This document shows positions 7,610-13,713 of a DNA stretch of 24,659 nt, one piece after another. The position numbers and the translations under genes were made by a program. Origin of the DNA: B1-G15 sp964346135 (GTDB lineage Archaea; Thermoproteota; Bathyarchaeia; Bathyarchaeales; Bathyarchaeaceae); NCBI GenBank assembly GCA_964346135.1, contig CAYFTS010000226.1:1-24659 (forward strand). Direction: 5' to 3'. Below the pieces are notes generated by a model. That model was not told the DNA's origin, did no database searches, and saw only the letters and a program-made list of their open reading frames with translations. Every line of letters starts with the position of its first letter. Within the stretch, counting starts at the first letter, position 1.

Positions 7610-7846
7610 TTAACGCTTCATACGCTTGATTATTTCTCTACATTCATCCGCGTGTTCACACCAGTCTAAGCACGACTGTTCCTTTCCAGGTCTGCTAACT
7701 TCTTTGTTGCAGTTGTCACATATCCCAGCGTCTTCGTCGCTCCAGATCTCCACGTTTCCTCCGCAGTTAGGGCACGGGAAATATTCAGGGATAGGTCTAA
7801 CAAACTTTTTTATGCCAGGACAAGTTTTGGGGTCTGATCCAAACAA
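7610..7846 (-). CDS. Small zinc-ribbon-like protein with eight cysteines
   Basis: A 78-residue protein with C9, C25-x2-C28, C43-x2-C46, and C59, C63, C69 with H65 in SCLDWCEHADEC. The four central cysteines form a typical zinc ribbon (CPNCGG and CDNCN), and the C-terminal three plus C9 may form a second metal or Fe-S site. The TTG start at 7846 has a GAGGTGA site 8 nt before it. It lies between the iron-sulfur protein gene and the Mrp ATPase in the ArsR operon. Small proteins with this pattern occur in anaerobes and are sometimes annotated loosely as phosphohydrolase; I see no hydrolase motif. Function unknown. Confidence 0.8.
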   Translation of the reverse strand: MFGSDPKTCPGIKKFVRPIPEYFPCPNCGGNVEIWSDEDAGICDNCNKEVSRPGKEQSCLDWCEHADECREIIKRMKR

Positions 7847-7869
7847 GATTTCTTCACCTCTCTGAGTGC

Positions 7870-8631
7870 CTACGTGAGGCGGGGCTGAGAGATTTTATCT
7901 CCCTTTATGCTGATTGTTTCCTGTTTTAGAGGGATATTCTTTTCTGAAGAGTCTAAGGCTTCTTTGACGAGACGATATAACCCAAAACAGCATGGAACCT
8001 CCATATTAACCACAGTAACGCTTCTAACGTTGGATCGCTTGAATATCTCAGTTAGTTTCTCCTTGTAGAACTCGGCATTATCAAGTTTAGGGCATCCAAC
8101 CACAACTGTTTTGCCTTTTAAAAAGTCGCTGTGAAAGCTTGCGTAGGCAAAAGGCACACAATCAGCAGCTATTAACAGATCCGCATTTTCAAAGAACGGT
8201 GCAGTGGGGGGCAATAATGTCAGTTGCACAGGCCAGTGAGACAGCATGGATTTCCTCTTCTCTGGAGTGGTCACAGTTTCTTTCTCTGTCCGATTTCTTT
8301 CAAAATGCATTACTTTTGCTGAGGGGCAGGAATTATGGCTAGCATGGTTATGGTGAACTGCAGGAACTATTTGTTGTGTCTTTAAATGTTCTTTTACTGC
8401 TTTTTCGTCGAATTTTTCTGTTTCCCTCTCTTCAATGATTAGGGCACCTTCAGGACACTCTCCTAGGCAGGCTCCTAAACCATCGCAGTATTTATCGCTG
8501 ATCAGCTTGGCTTTTCCATCAATGATTTTGAGGGCTCCTTCTGCACATGCAGGTACGCATAATCCACATCCTGTGCATTTTTCTTCGTCGATTTTAACTA
8601 TGCTTCTTAAAACCATTTTTTTCACTTCCAT
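7870..8631 (-). CDS. Iron-sulfur protein with His/Cys-rich linker
   Basis: A 253-residue protein with two N-terminal ferredoxin motifs: C19, C22, C25, C29 (complete) and C49, C55, C59, where the second Cys of the motif is replaced by Leu52 (CDGLGAC). A linker at 93-102 is rich in His and Cys (HHNHASHNSC). The C-terminal half has LSHWPVQLTLLPPTAPFF, ADCVPFAYASF, VGCPKLDN and a CC pair in EVPCCFGLYR. This matches a widespread but uncharacterised family of anaerobes. The last Cys residues may bind metal or another cluster. The ATG directly follows the TGA of the ArsR gene (tgaatg), so expression is coupled to the repressor. Function unknown; possible redox sensing or electron transfer. Confidence 0.85.
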   Translation of the reverse strand: MEVKKMVLRSIVKIDEEKCTGCGLCVPACAEGALKIIDGKAKLISDKYCDGLGACLGECPEGALIIEERETEKFDEKAVKEHLKTQQIVPAVHHNHASHNSCPSAKVMHFERNRTEKETVTTPEKRKSMLSHWPVQLTLLPPTAPFFENADLLIAADCVPFAYASFHSDFLKGKTVVVGCPKLDNAEFYKEKLTEIFKRSNVRSVTVVNMEVPCCFGLYRLVKEALDSSEKNIPLKQETISIKGDKISQPRLT

Positions 8632-9006
8632 TCAGTAACGATTCACATACAATGAATTTGAAGCGTTTTTCTTCTTCTGTTCTTGAAGCTCTCGGCTTGT
8701 TAAACATTTTCCTTTTGTTGGGCAGTATTTTTCGGCGTGGTAGGCAAATGTTTTGAATAGTGATCCCATTGTTTCTTTGTTCAAAAAGTAGAAACGTTCT
8801 TTTTTCTTTCTTTCTGAAAAGACAAAACCACATCTCTCGAGGGGTCTAAGGTTATGCGAGATCATGCTCTGTTCTTGATTTAGAGTTTCAGAAATCTCAG
8901 TTACATTCTTTGGTCCATCGCGGAGGAGTTCTAGAATCGCTAATCGTGTTGGGTTTGATAGTGTTGAAAAGAATAGATGACAAGTTTCGCTTAGGTTCTG
9001 TTTCAT
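8632..9006 (-). CDS. ArsR-family transcriptional repressor
   Basis: A protein of 124 residues with a winged-helix domain (about 10-80): SNPTRLAILELLRDG, then the helix-turn-helix EISETLNQEQSMISHNLRPLERCG and a wing GFVFSERKKKERFYFL. The metal-binding CVC motif of classic ArsR is absent. Cysteines are at C9, C59, C95 and C101; the pair CPTKGKC near the C-terminus could bind metal or sense redox state. I chose the ATG at 9006, because the GTG at 9018 lies next to the GGTGAT ribosome binding site. It heads the operon and probably represses itself and the downstream Fe-S, Mrp and hemerythrin genes through the palindrome at 9032-9045. Confidence 0.9.
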   Translation of the reverse strand: MKQNLSETCHLFFSTLSNPTRLAILELLRDGPKNVTEISETLNQEQSMISHNLRPLERCGFVFSERKKKERFYFLNKETMGSLFKTFAYHAEKYCPTKGKCLTSRELQEQKKKNASNSLYVNRY

Positions 9007-9031
9007 GCGGATCACCAAACAAATGAATTAG

Positions 9032-9070
9032 TTTTCATATGAAAATATCTTCATAACATCTTTATAAGCC
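9032..9070 (-). promoter_or_regulatory. ArsR operon promoter with overlapping palindromic operator
   Basis: The palindrome TTTTCATATGAAAA occupies 9032-9045 and is perfect over 14 nt. On the minus strand a TATA box with a purine-rich BRE-like prefix (GGCTTATAAAG) lies at about 9060-9070, so the expected start site about 26 nt on falls near 9038, in the middle of the palindrome. An ArsR protein bound there would block the start of its own operon. Positions were found by eye; start sites were not measured. Confidence 0.6.
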
Positions 9071-9116
9071 TTTCGGCATAGAAAACAACCACTAAAGACT
9101 CAAAACACAACTAATC

Positions 9117-9158
9117 ACAAAATTTAATTTAACCAAAGACAAAAACGTGTCTGGAGGT
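9117..9158 (+). promoter_or_regulatory. Promoter and ribosome binding site of the small Cys gene
   Basis: The A/T-rich AATTTAATTTAA at 9121-9132 is a TATA-like element; a start about 26 nt later falls near 9152, immediately before the GGAGGT at 9153-9158. The ATG at 9165 follows 6 nt after this site. It lies back to back with the ArsR promoter, so the intergenic region 9007-9164 drives both directions. Confidence 0.5.
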
Positions 9159-9164
9159 AGGTGC

Positions 9165-9386
9165 ATGGGTTGTTGGAGATGGTTTAAAGGAGCCTTAAAA
9201 GAAGCTGGAATAGAGGTTACTGACGAGAATAGAGAGAAAATCGACGAAGTAATTCACGAAGTTATTGGCGAAACCTCCAAGTATGAACGCTGTTCGGGTG
9301 ACTGGAGGAAAGTAGGCAATCAGATCAAAGCCGATGAGGATGAGAAAAAGAAACTGATTGAAAAGTTGCAAGCGGTCTTAACTTAA
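9165..9386 (+). CDS. Small Cys-containing protein, paralogue of the 369-578 gene
   Basis: A 73-residue soluble protein, divergent from arsR. I place the start at ATG 9165: the GTG at 9147 lies upstream of the GGAGGT ribosome binding site (9153-9158), and starting at 9165 gives MGCW, matching MTCY of the paralogue. Cysteines are C3 and C43 only, and the second lies in CSGDWRK, matching CSETWKE. The shared GIE-x-T-x-EN segment confirms homology. Predicted mainly helical and charged, with no membrane segment. It stands beside the ArsR operator region, so it may belong to the same stress response. Function unknown; two single cysteines suggest a dimeric metal site or a redox switch. Confidence 0.72.
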   Translation: MGCWRWFKGALKEAGIEVTDENREKIDEVIHEVIGETSKYERCSGDWRKVGNQIKADEDEKKKLIEKLQAVLT

Positions 9387-9405
9387 TTCTTCTCGGTTTA
9401 TGAAA

Positions 9406-9416
9406 CATATTTAAGG
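9406..9416 (+). promoter_or_regulatory. TATA box of the PfpI/DJ-1 gene
   Basis: The sequence CATATTTAAGG lies 51 nt before the ATG at 9467. A start site about 26 nt downstream would leave a leader of about 30 nt. The upstream gene ends at 9386 on the same strand, so this promoter makes the PfpI gene independent. Confidence 0.4.
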
Positions 9417-9466
9417 CAATGTTCCAAACTAATCTCAGTTCAACATGAATTTAAGAGTTGAAGACA

Positions 9467-9979
9467 ATGAAGAAAGTGTTGCTCTTTATAGAAAACGGTT
9501 TCGAAGATAAAGAATTAATGTACCCTTACTACCGCTTCCAAGAAGCAGGCTACAAAGTGGCCGTAGTGGGACCTAGAGCCAAAGTTGCCTACAACGGCAA
9601 GTATGGACTCACAATGGAATCCGACCTTTCTCCCAAAGACGTTAACATTGATGATTACGTGGCAATCATTATCCCGGGAGGACGTGCCCCAGACCACATG
9701 AGAACAAATAAGGGCATGGTCGATTTAGCGAAGGAAGCCTCCCAAAAGGGAAAAGTGATAGCTGCTATCTGCCATGGAGCCCAGCTTCTCATAGAGGCTG
9801 ATGTATTGAAGGGAAAAAAGGCTACTTGCTATGTCTCTGTGTCCACTGACTTGAAGAACGCTGGTGGAATTTACCTAAATAAGTCGGTTGTGGTGGACGG
9901 AAATCTAGTGACTTCCCGTTTCCCAGCTGATCTTCCAAACTTCTGCCGCGAAACCCTAAAACTTCTAGAAAAAAAGTAG
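9467..9979 (+). CDS. PfpI/DJ-1 family protein
   Basis: A protein of about 170 residues very similar in motif order to Pyrococcus PfpI: ENGFEDKELMYPYYRFQEAGY, PGGRAPDHMR, AICHGAQLL and SRFPADLP. The nucleophile elbow gives C102 with H103, and E13 corresponds to the Glu that contacts the Cys in PfpI. Family roles include intracellular proteolysis, deglycase or methylglyoxal handling and oxidative-stress protection. The ATG at 9467 is chosen over TTG 9458, since no ribosome binding site favours the latter. A TATA-like CATATTTAAGG lies at 9406-9416, about 55 nt before the start. It is monocistronic as far as seen. Confidence 0.9.
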   Translation: MKKVLLFIENGFEDKELMYPYYRFQEAGYKVAVVGPRAKVAYNGKYGLTMESDLSPKDVNIDDYVAIIIPGGRAPDHMRTNKGMVDLAKEASQKGKVIAAICHGAQLLIEADVLKGKKATCYVSVSTDLKNAGGIYLNKSVVVDGNLVTSRFPADLPNFCRETLKLLEKK

Positions 9980-10127
9980 GACATCAGCCTAGTTCCATTT
10001 CATAGTATGAGCTTTGAAAAATGGGCATACAAAGAGGAAAGTATAACAGACTTAACGAAAAGTGACGTCGTGTTTTTGCAATACGTTTAGTTGTTACTCA
10101 GCGCGTTTAGTCTTCTGATAGCGATCT

Positions 10128-10334
10128 TTATTCTTCTTCCACAGTTATGGCTTCTGTGGGGCACGAAGTCACGCAAGCCATACAAAGAATGCAATCCTCT
10201 GCCCTAACAGGAACAGATTTCTTGGTATCTGGATATTCAGGAAGATCTTGAAGTTCAAACACGTCCACAGGGCAAACGTCCACACATATGCCATCACCAT
10301 CACACTTGGTCCAGTCAACCTTCACTTTTGGCAT
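10128..10334 (-). CDS. Two-cluster ferredoxin with Asp at a ligand position
   Basis: A 68-residue ferredoxin. Motif one is C11-x2-D14-x2-C17-x3-C21-P (CDGDGIC), with Asp in place of the second Cys as in archaeal ferredoxins that hold a [3Fe-4S] or Asp-ligated [4Fe-4S] cluster. Motif two is C48-x2-C51-x2-C54-x3-C58-P and is complete. It is probably a soluble low-potential electron carrier. It has GAGGTTGAT 11 nt before the ATG and an A/T-rich promoter region. It stands alone between the PfpI gene and the methyltransferase, so its partner is not obvious; FprA and flavodoxin are nearby on the other strand. Confidence 0.9.
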   Translation of the reverse strand: MPKVKVDWTKCDGDGICVDVCPVDVFELQDLPEYPDTKKSVPVRAEDCILCMACVTSCPTEAITVEEE

Positions 10335-10536
10335 TTATTATCAACCTCAATTTATCCGTTAATCAACACTTAAGGGATTTTAATACTTTACGTTGTATAC
10401 CTATTTTTGATGCCTTTCTTTGGTTAATCTTAAGAGTACACAAACTTGTTTCTCACAGAAACTAATCTTAATTCTTTTAACGCAGCATGTTATGTGTCGG
10501 CTTATTTGGCAAGAACTCGTTTACACTGAAAAGCCT
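10335..10536. other. Intergenic region upstream of the two-cluster ferredoxin
   Basis: 202 bp between the ferredoxin start and the methyltransferase 3' end, both on the minus strand. It contains the ferredoxin promoter (A/T-rich stretch around 10375-10390 on the minus strand) and a run of short A/T-rich segments, but no convincing reading frame or hairpin terminator. Confidence 0.4.
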
Positions 10537-11139
10537 CTACATCTCCTTCTTCTCCATCAAAACTGAATAAAAATATCGAACGTAGCCGTCTCCTTCAACA
10601 GAAGCTATGTGCTCGATGTTTTTGATTTTGAAGTGGTTTGAGAAAAGCTGGATTATCTGTTCTTTAGTGAAGTGATTCCATGCTGGGCCGTTCCTGTAGC
10701 TAAAGCAGACCATAAGATAGGAGCCACCGGTTTTCAGAACTCGGTGTACACCTTTTATGTAGGTGCTTCTGTCCTTGATCAGCACGTGGTGGAAGCAGCC
10801 CATGTCAAAGACAAAGTCGAACTCTTCATCTTTAAAGGGAAGGTTCAGAAAGTTCTGTATTTGGAATTGAATTCTTGTGTTTGTCTTTCTGGCTTTTTCT
10901 TTTGCGTGTTCTATGGCTTTAGAAGAGATGTCTATCCCGGTGACTTGGAAGCCTTTTTGAGCCAAGTAAAGCGTGTTGGTTCCAGCCCCGCAACATATGT
11001 CTAAGGCTTTTCCTTTCTTTATCAGCCCTTTCTCAACCATTTCAACTAGAACTTTCCTTGGTTTGCCGAGTTCCCAAGGTAGGGCTTCTAAGGGATGCCT
11101 TCTGTAGATTCGATCCCAATCCTCATAATCTGAGTTCAT
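10537..11139 (-). CDS. Class I SAM-dependent methyltransferase
   Basis: A 200-residue methyltransferase with a Rossmann-type SAM site: motif I LDICCGAGTNT (46-56), the acidic end of strand two GIDIS (D70), and FDFVFDMGCFHHV as motif post II. The N-terminus DWDRIYRRHPLEALPWE resembles small methyltransferases of the TehB/thiopurine type. Substrate unknown; possible targets include metalloids, thiols or quinones. The start is the ATG at 11139. It is the only gene in its transcription unit as far as seen. No fused domain. Because of the redox context a detoxification role is plausible, but this is inference. Confidence 0.82.
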   Translation of the reverse strand: MNSDYEDWDRIYRRHPLEALPWELGKPRKVLVEMVEKGLIKKGKALDICCGAGTNTLYLAQKGFQVTGIDISSKAIEHAKEKARKTNTRIQFQIQNFLNLPFKDEEFDFVFDMGCFHHVLIKDRSTYIKGVHRVLKTGGSYLMVCFSYRNGPAWNHFTKEQIIQLFSNHFKIKNIEHIASVEGDGYVRYFYSVLMEKKEM

Positions 11140-11246
11140 GTTGGTAACTCCTAGTTAAAACCATGAAGCTTCTTAAAATTTGTTTGTTTTTTGTAGCTGC
11201 CTTTAGCGGGTTGCTTCCATGTATGTTATAGGTAACGTAAAATATA

Positions 11247-11266
11247 AATATGACGTATGTCATATT
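11247..11266. repeat. 20-bp palindrome with 4-nt centre (possible operator)
   Basis: Two perfect 8-nt arms, AATATGAC and GTCATATT, flank GTAT. The palindrome overlaps the TATA-like AAAATATAAATA at 11240-11250 and lies about 110 nt before the methyltransferase start and about 130 nt before the hsp20 start. This is a typical size for a dimeric regulator site. The protein that binds it is unknown. Confidence 0.5.
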
Positions 11267-11274
11267 ATATCTCT

Positions 11275-11310
11275 CGGATCGGATAGCGAAATAATGGGCT
11301 ATCCAACCCG
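11275..11310 (+). ncRNA. Possible small structured RNA or leader hairpin
   Basis: The arms GGATAGC (11281-11287) and GCTATCC (11298-11304) form a 7-bp stem with a 10-nt loop. CGG (11275-11277) can pair with CCG (11308-11310) across a small internal loop. The TATA-like element at 11240-11250 would start transcription near 11272, just before this stem, and an A/T-rich stretch follows. It could be a small RNA, a leader element or simply an operator; the call is weak without expression or conservation data. Confidence 0.3.
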
Positions 11311-11350
11311 TTAAAAATTTGTTCAGATTTTTATGAAAAATTTGGGCAAA

Positions 11351-11392
11351 TTCTTATAAGAGGAAAATAAAAAAAAAGAGTAATGAGGTGAT
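11351..11392 (+). promoter_or_regulatory. hsp20 TATA box and ribosome binding site
   Basis: TTCTTATAAG at 11351-11360 is a TATA box; a start about 26 nt on lies near 11382. GAGGTGAT at 11385-11392 lies 5 nt before the TTG at 11398 and decides the start: an ATG at 11391 meets a stop after four codons. Confidence 0.6.
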
Positions 11393-11397
11393 GAATA

Positions 11398-11697
11398 TTG
11401 TCTGAAAAAGTTATAGTACCTCCACACATGTTTGCGTGTCTCGACGCTGCAGGTGAAAACTACGTTGTCGAGGTCGATTTGCCTGGAGTGAAAAAGAAGG
11501 ACATAAACCTTAGCATGCATGAGGACATTATCCATGTCCAAGCAGAGAGGACAGACTTAGAATTTCATGGACATCTACATTTCCCATTAAAAGTTATTCC
11601 CAAGAAAGCGGACGCCAAATTCAGTAATGGATTGCTCAAAGTGACAGTGCCGTTAAAAGCGAAACCTAGTCCTGAATTGAAAATTGAAGTGAAATAG
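11398..11697 (+). CDS. Small heat shock protein, Hsp20/alpha-crystallin family
   Basis: A 99-residue protein that is essentially only the alpha-crystallin domain: GENYVVEVDLPGVKKKDINLSM at the front and the closing consensus FSNGLLKVTVPLK near residue 80, followed by a short tail KIEVK. Usual archaeal Hsp20 proteins have 120-170 residues with a longer N-terminal arm and an I-x-I tail, so this is a minimal form. Function: ATP-independent holding of unfolding proteins. It starts with TTG behind GAGGTGAT. The upstream palindrome and hairpin point to regulation by stress, though the regulator is not identified. It stands alone in its unit, followed by a terminator-like hairpin. Confidence 0.85.
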   Translation: MSEKVIVPPHMFACLDAAGENYVVEVDLPGVKKKDINLSMHEDIIHVQAERTDLEFHGHLHFPLKVIPKKADAKFSNGLLKVTVPLKAKPSPELKIEVK

Positions 11698-11712
11698 AAG
11701 TTAAAGGCTTCA

Positions 11713-11743
11713 ACCGCATGTTCTGTGCGGTAAATGCTTTTTT
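11713..11743 (+). terminator. Hairpin with T run after hsp20
   Basis: ACCGCA (11713-11718) and TGCGGT (11726-11731) form a 6-bp stem with a 7-nt loop, followed within 7 nt by a T run at 11738-11743. It lies directly after the hsp20 stop. Archaeal terminators need mainly the T tract, so this is a plausible 3' end signal. The following 11744-11892 is the 3' side shared with the convergent transporter gene and holds nothing else I can identify. Confidence 0.5.
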
Positions 11744-11892
11744 GTGTGCCCATCTTTTTTTCTGTTTCGTCTCAAACTCAAGTTGATAGATAGGTGAGGA
11801 ATAGTTCAAGGGTAATTGACGTTCAATTTGTGGCTAGCGGTTAATAATATTAATTTAAAAATCTTAGTGCATTGCTTCTAGGGCACTTATTT

Positions 11893-12777
11893 CTAGTGTT
11901 CGCCAACTGCTTTTGGATAGCCTTCGTCCTCTAGTTGAATAGTGGTGTGGTCAATTCCAAACTCTTCTTTTAACATGTCAATCAAAGTCGCGATTAACTT
12001 CTTTCTGTCTGCCCCTTTTTTCACTACTACATGACCACTCATGCAACACATCTTAGTTGGAGTGATACACCACACGTGGAGATCATGAACCTTTTCCACG
12101 TCTTCCAGTTCAACTATTCTGCGTTCTAACACACCTATGTCGATGTGAGAAGGAACGCCTTCGAGAAGAACGTTCAAGGAGTCCCGGATGAGTCTTCCGG
12201 AACTATAGAAAATTAGTACGCCTATCATCATGCTGATTAAAGGGTCTGCTTGGAACCATCCGGTGAAAAACATGATTATCCCGGCGGAAATTGCTCCTAG
12301 CGAGCCTAGGGTGTCGGCGACCACGTGTAGAAAGGCGCCTTTAACATTTAGACTTTCATCCTTTGACCTTGAAAGTGTTAGTGCAGTTAGTCCGTTGGCT
12401 ACGAGACCTAAAACAGCAATGACCAGCATGTTTAAGCTTTCCACTGGATCTGGATTTTGAATCCGCTGAAAGGCCTGGTAGAAGATGAAAATCACGATCA
12501 CCCATAGGAAGATGCCGTTCAAAAAGGCAGCGAGAATCTCTGCACGATAATAGCCATAGGTTCTTTTCACCGAGACAGGTCGCAATGCAAACCATGCGGC
12601 TACGATGGCGAAGACTAGGGCAAAGGTGTCGTTCAGCATGTGCCAAGCGTCTGTTTGGAGGGCTAGACTGTTTGTTAGAATTCCTCCGACTAATTCGATG
12701 ATGAAGAAAGATAAGGTGATGCCGAGGGCTATTCCAAGATATCTTAGACCTTTGGGTCGATGAAGATGTTCGTGCAT
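11893..12777 (-). CDS. CDF-family metal cation efflux transporter
   Basis: A 294-residue protein with six predicted membrane segments (first LGIALGITLSFFIIELVGG) and a cytoplasmic C-terminal domain. The metal site of CDF transporters is visible: H46 and D50 in DAWHMLND on helix two, and H151 and D155 in HVVADTLGS on helix five, the His-Asp pattern associated with zinc. The C-terminal domain has HDLHVW, then an unusual Cys group C-ITPTKM-CC before SGHVVV; in most homologues this stretch lacks these cysteines. Function: metal/proton antiport out of the cytoplasm, likely Zn2+ (possibly Fe2+ or Cd2+). It is transcribed divergently from the ZIP gene, 117 bp apart. Confidence 0.92.
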   Translation of the reverse strand: MHEHLHRPKGLRYLGIALGITLSFFIIELVGGILTNSLALQTDAWHMLNDTFALVFAIVAAWFALRPVSVKRTYGYYRAEILAAFLNGIFLWVIVIFIFYQAFQRIQNPDPVESLNMLVIAVLGLVANGLTALTLSRSKDESLNVKGAFLHVVADTLGSLGAISAGIIMFFTGWFQADPLISMMIGVLIFYSSGRLIRDSLNVLLEGVPSHIDIGVLERRIVELEDVEKVHDLHVWCITPTKMCCMSGHVVVKKGADRKKLIATLIDMLKEEFGIDHTTIQLEDEGYPKAVGEH

Positions 12778-12894
12778 TGGAACCCCGCGCTAATAGTAAA
12801 TAATGTTCAGTCTTTTGTTATTAAATCTAGTTTTTTGTTAGATCTGGAAAACTTAATAGTACGTAAGGGTTACTGAAAAGGAAGTGAAAACAGA
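12778..12894. promoter_or_regulatory. Shared promoter region of the CDF and ZIP genes
   Basis: 117 bp between the divergent metal transporters. On the plus strand AACTTAATAGTAC near 12850 is TATA-like and AAGGAAGTGA near 12879-12888 is the ZIP ribosome binding site. The arrangement suggests joint control by a metal-responsive factor. I see no clear palindrome. Confidence 0.4.
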
Positions 12895-13671
12895 TTGTCC
12901 AGTTTGATTAATATCATTATTGCAACCGTTGTCGTCAGTCTTTTCTCATTGGTTGGAATATATGCCTTATCTCTAAAAGAAAAAACGTTGCACAGCATCC
13001 TGTTAGTCCTCATAGCTTTTTCCGCCGGGTCAATCCTTGGAGCGGCGTACTTTAATCTTCTCCCAGAGGCTATAGAGTTTTTTGAGGGGGAGTCAGTTGT
13101 GTTTATCTACCTAGCCCTTGGATTCACCTTGTTCTTCTTTCTTGAACGGTTTATTTACTGGTACCATGGGCACCCTCATGAAGCCGATATATCAAGTAAG
13201 ATTGCCGATCGAGTTGCAACTAGAGGTTTTGCCTATTTGAACCTCATTGGTGACGGAGTCCATAACTTTGTTGATGGAACAGTTATTGCTGCCAGTTTCT
13301 TGATTGGATTCTCGGTGGGATTGGCTACAACTATTGCTGTGATTTTCCATGAGTTTCCTCAGGAAATGGGAGACTATGGGATTCTGGTTTATGCGGGTTT
13401 TAAGAGGAGTAGAGCTCTGTTGCTTAATTTTGTGGTTGCCACAACAGTTGTTTTAGGAGGAATCGTCGCAGTTTTCTTGATAGAAATGATTCAAGCATTA
13501 AGTGGATTGTTGATAGCGCTTTTAGCGGGCGGTTTCATTTATCTTGCAGCCTCCGAGTTGATCCCCGAGCTGCATGAGGAGAAAAGCTTCAAAAAATCTG
13601 TCGTTCAATTCTTTCTGTTTATTCTCGGAATTTCCTTAATATGGTCTTTAGGTATCATTTTTCCAGAATAA
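12895..13671 (+). CDS. ZIP-family metal transporter
   Basis: A 258-residue membrane protein with about eight predicted helices. The binuclear metal site of ZIP proteins is visible: H123-N124 and D127 in GDGVHNFVDG (helix four) and H152-E153 and E157 in HEFPQEMGD (helix five). A short loop at 91-95 is His-rich (HGHPH) and may bind zinc. ZIP proteins move Zn2+ or Fe2+ into the cytoplasm. The start is TTG at 12895, about 8 nt after an AAGGAAGTGA site. Together with the divergent CDF exporter it forms an import/export pair. The exact metal cannot be told; iron fits the ferritin-rich context as well as zinc. Confidence 0.92.
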   Translation: MSSLINIIIATVVVSLFSLVGIYALSLKEKTLHSILLVLIAFSAGSILGAAYFNLLPEAIEFFEGESVVFIYLALGFTLFFFLERFIYWYHGHPHEADISSKIADRVATRGFAYLNLIGDGVHNFVDGTVIAASFLIGFSVGLATTIAVIFHEFPQEMGDYGILVYAGFKRSRALLLNFVVATTVVLGGIVAVFLIEMIQALSGLLIALLAGGFIYLAASELIPELHEEKSFKKSVVQFFLFILGISLIWSLGIIFPE

Positions 13672-13713
13672 AAAATTTCATTTCAAGAAGGCAATCTTGA
13701 CGCACATTTTCAT

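Larger units (their letters stand above)
11140..11397. other. Divergent intergenic region between methyltransferase and hsp20
   Basis: 258 bp without a protein-coding frame. It holds the methyltransferase promoter on the minus strand, a 20-bp palindrome (11247-11266), a hairpin (11275-11310) and the hsp20 TATA box and ribosome binding site. A TATA-like element just before the hairpin suggests a possible short transcript; see the separate entries. Confidence 0.5.

Noticed and set aside
9147..9164. GTG start for the small Cys protein
   Set aside because: It lies upstream of the GGAGGT site, and the paralogue shows the protein begins at M-x-C.
10007..10090. 27-residue frame starting MSFEKWAYKEES between the PfpI and ferredoxin genes
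   Set aside because: No ribosome binding site and no known motif; too short to support, though its composition is not absurd.
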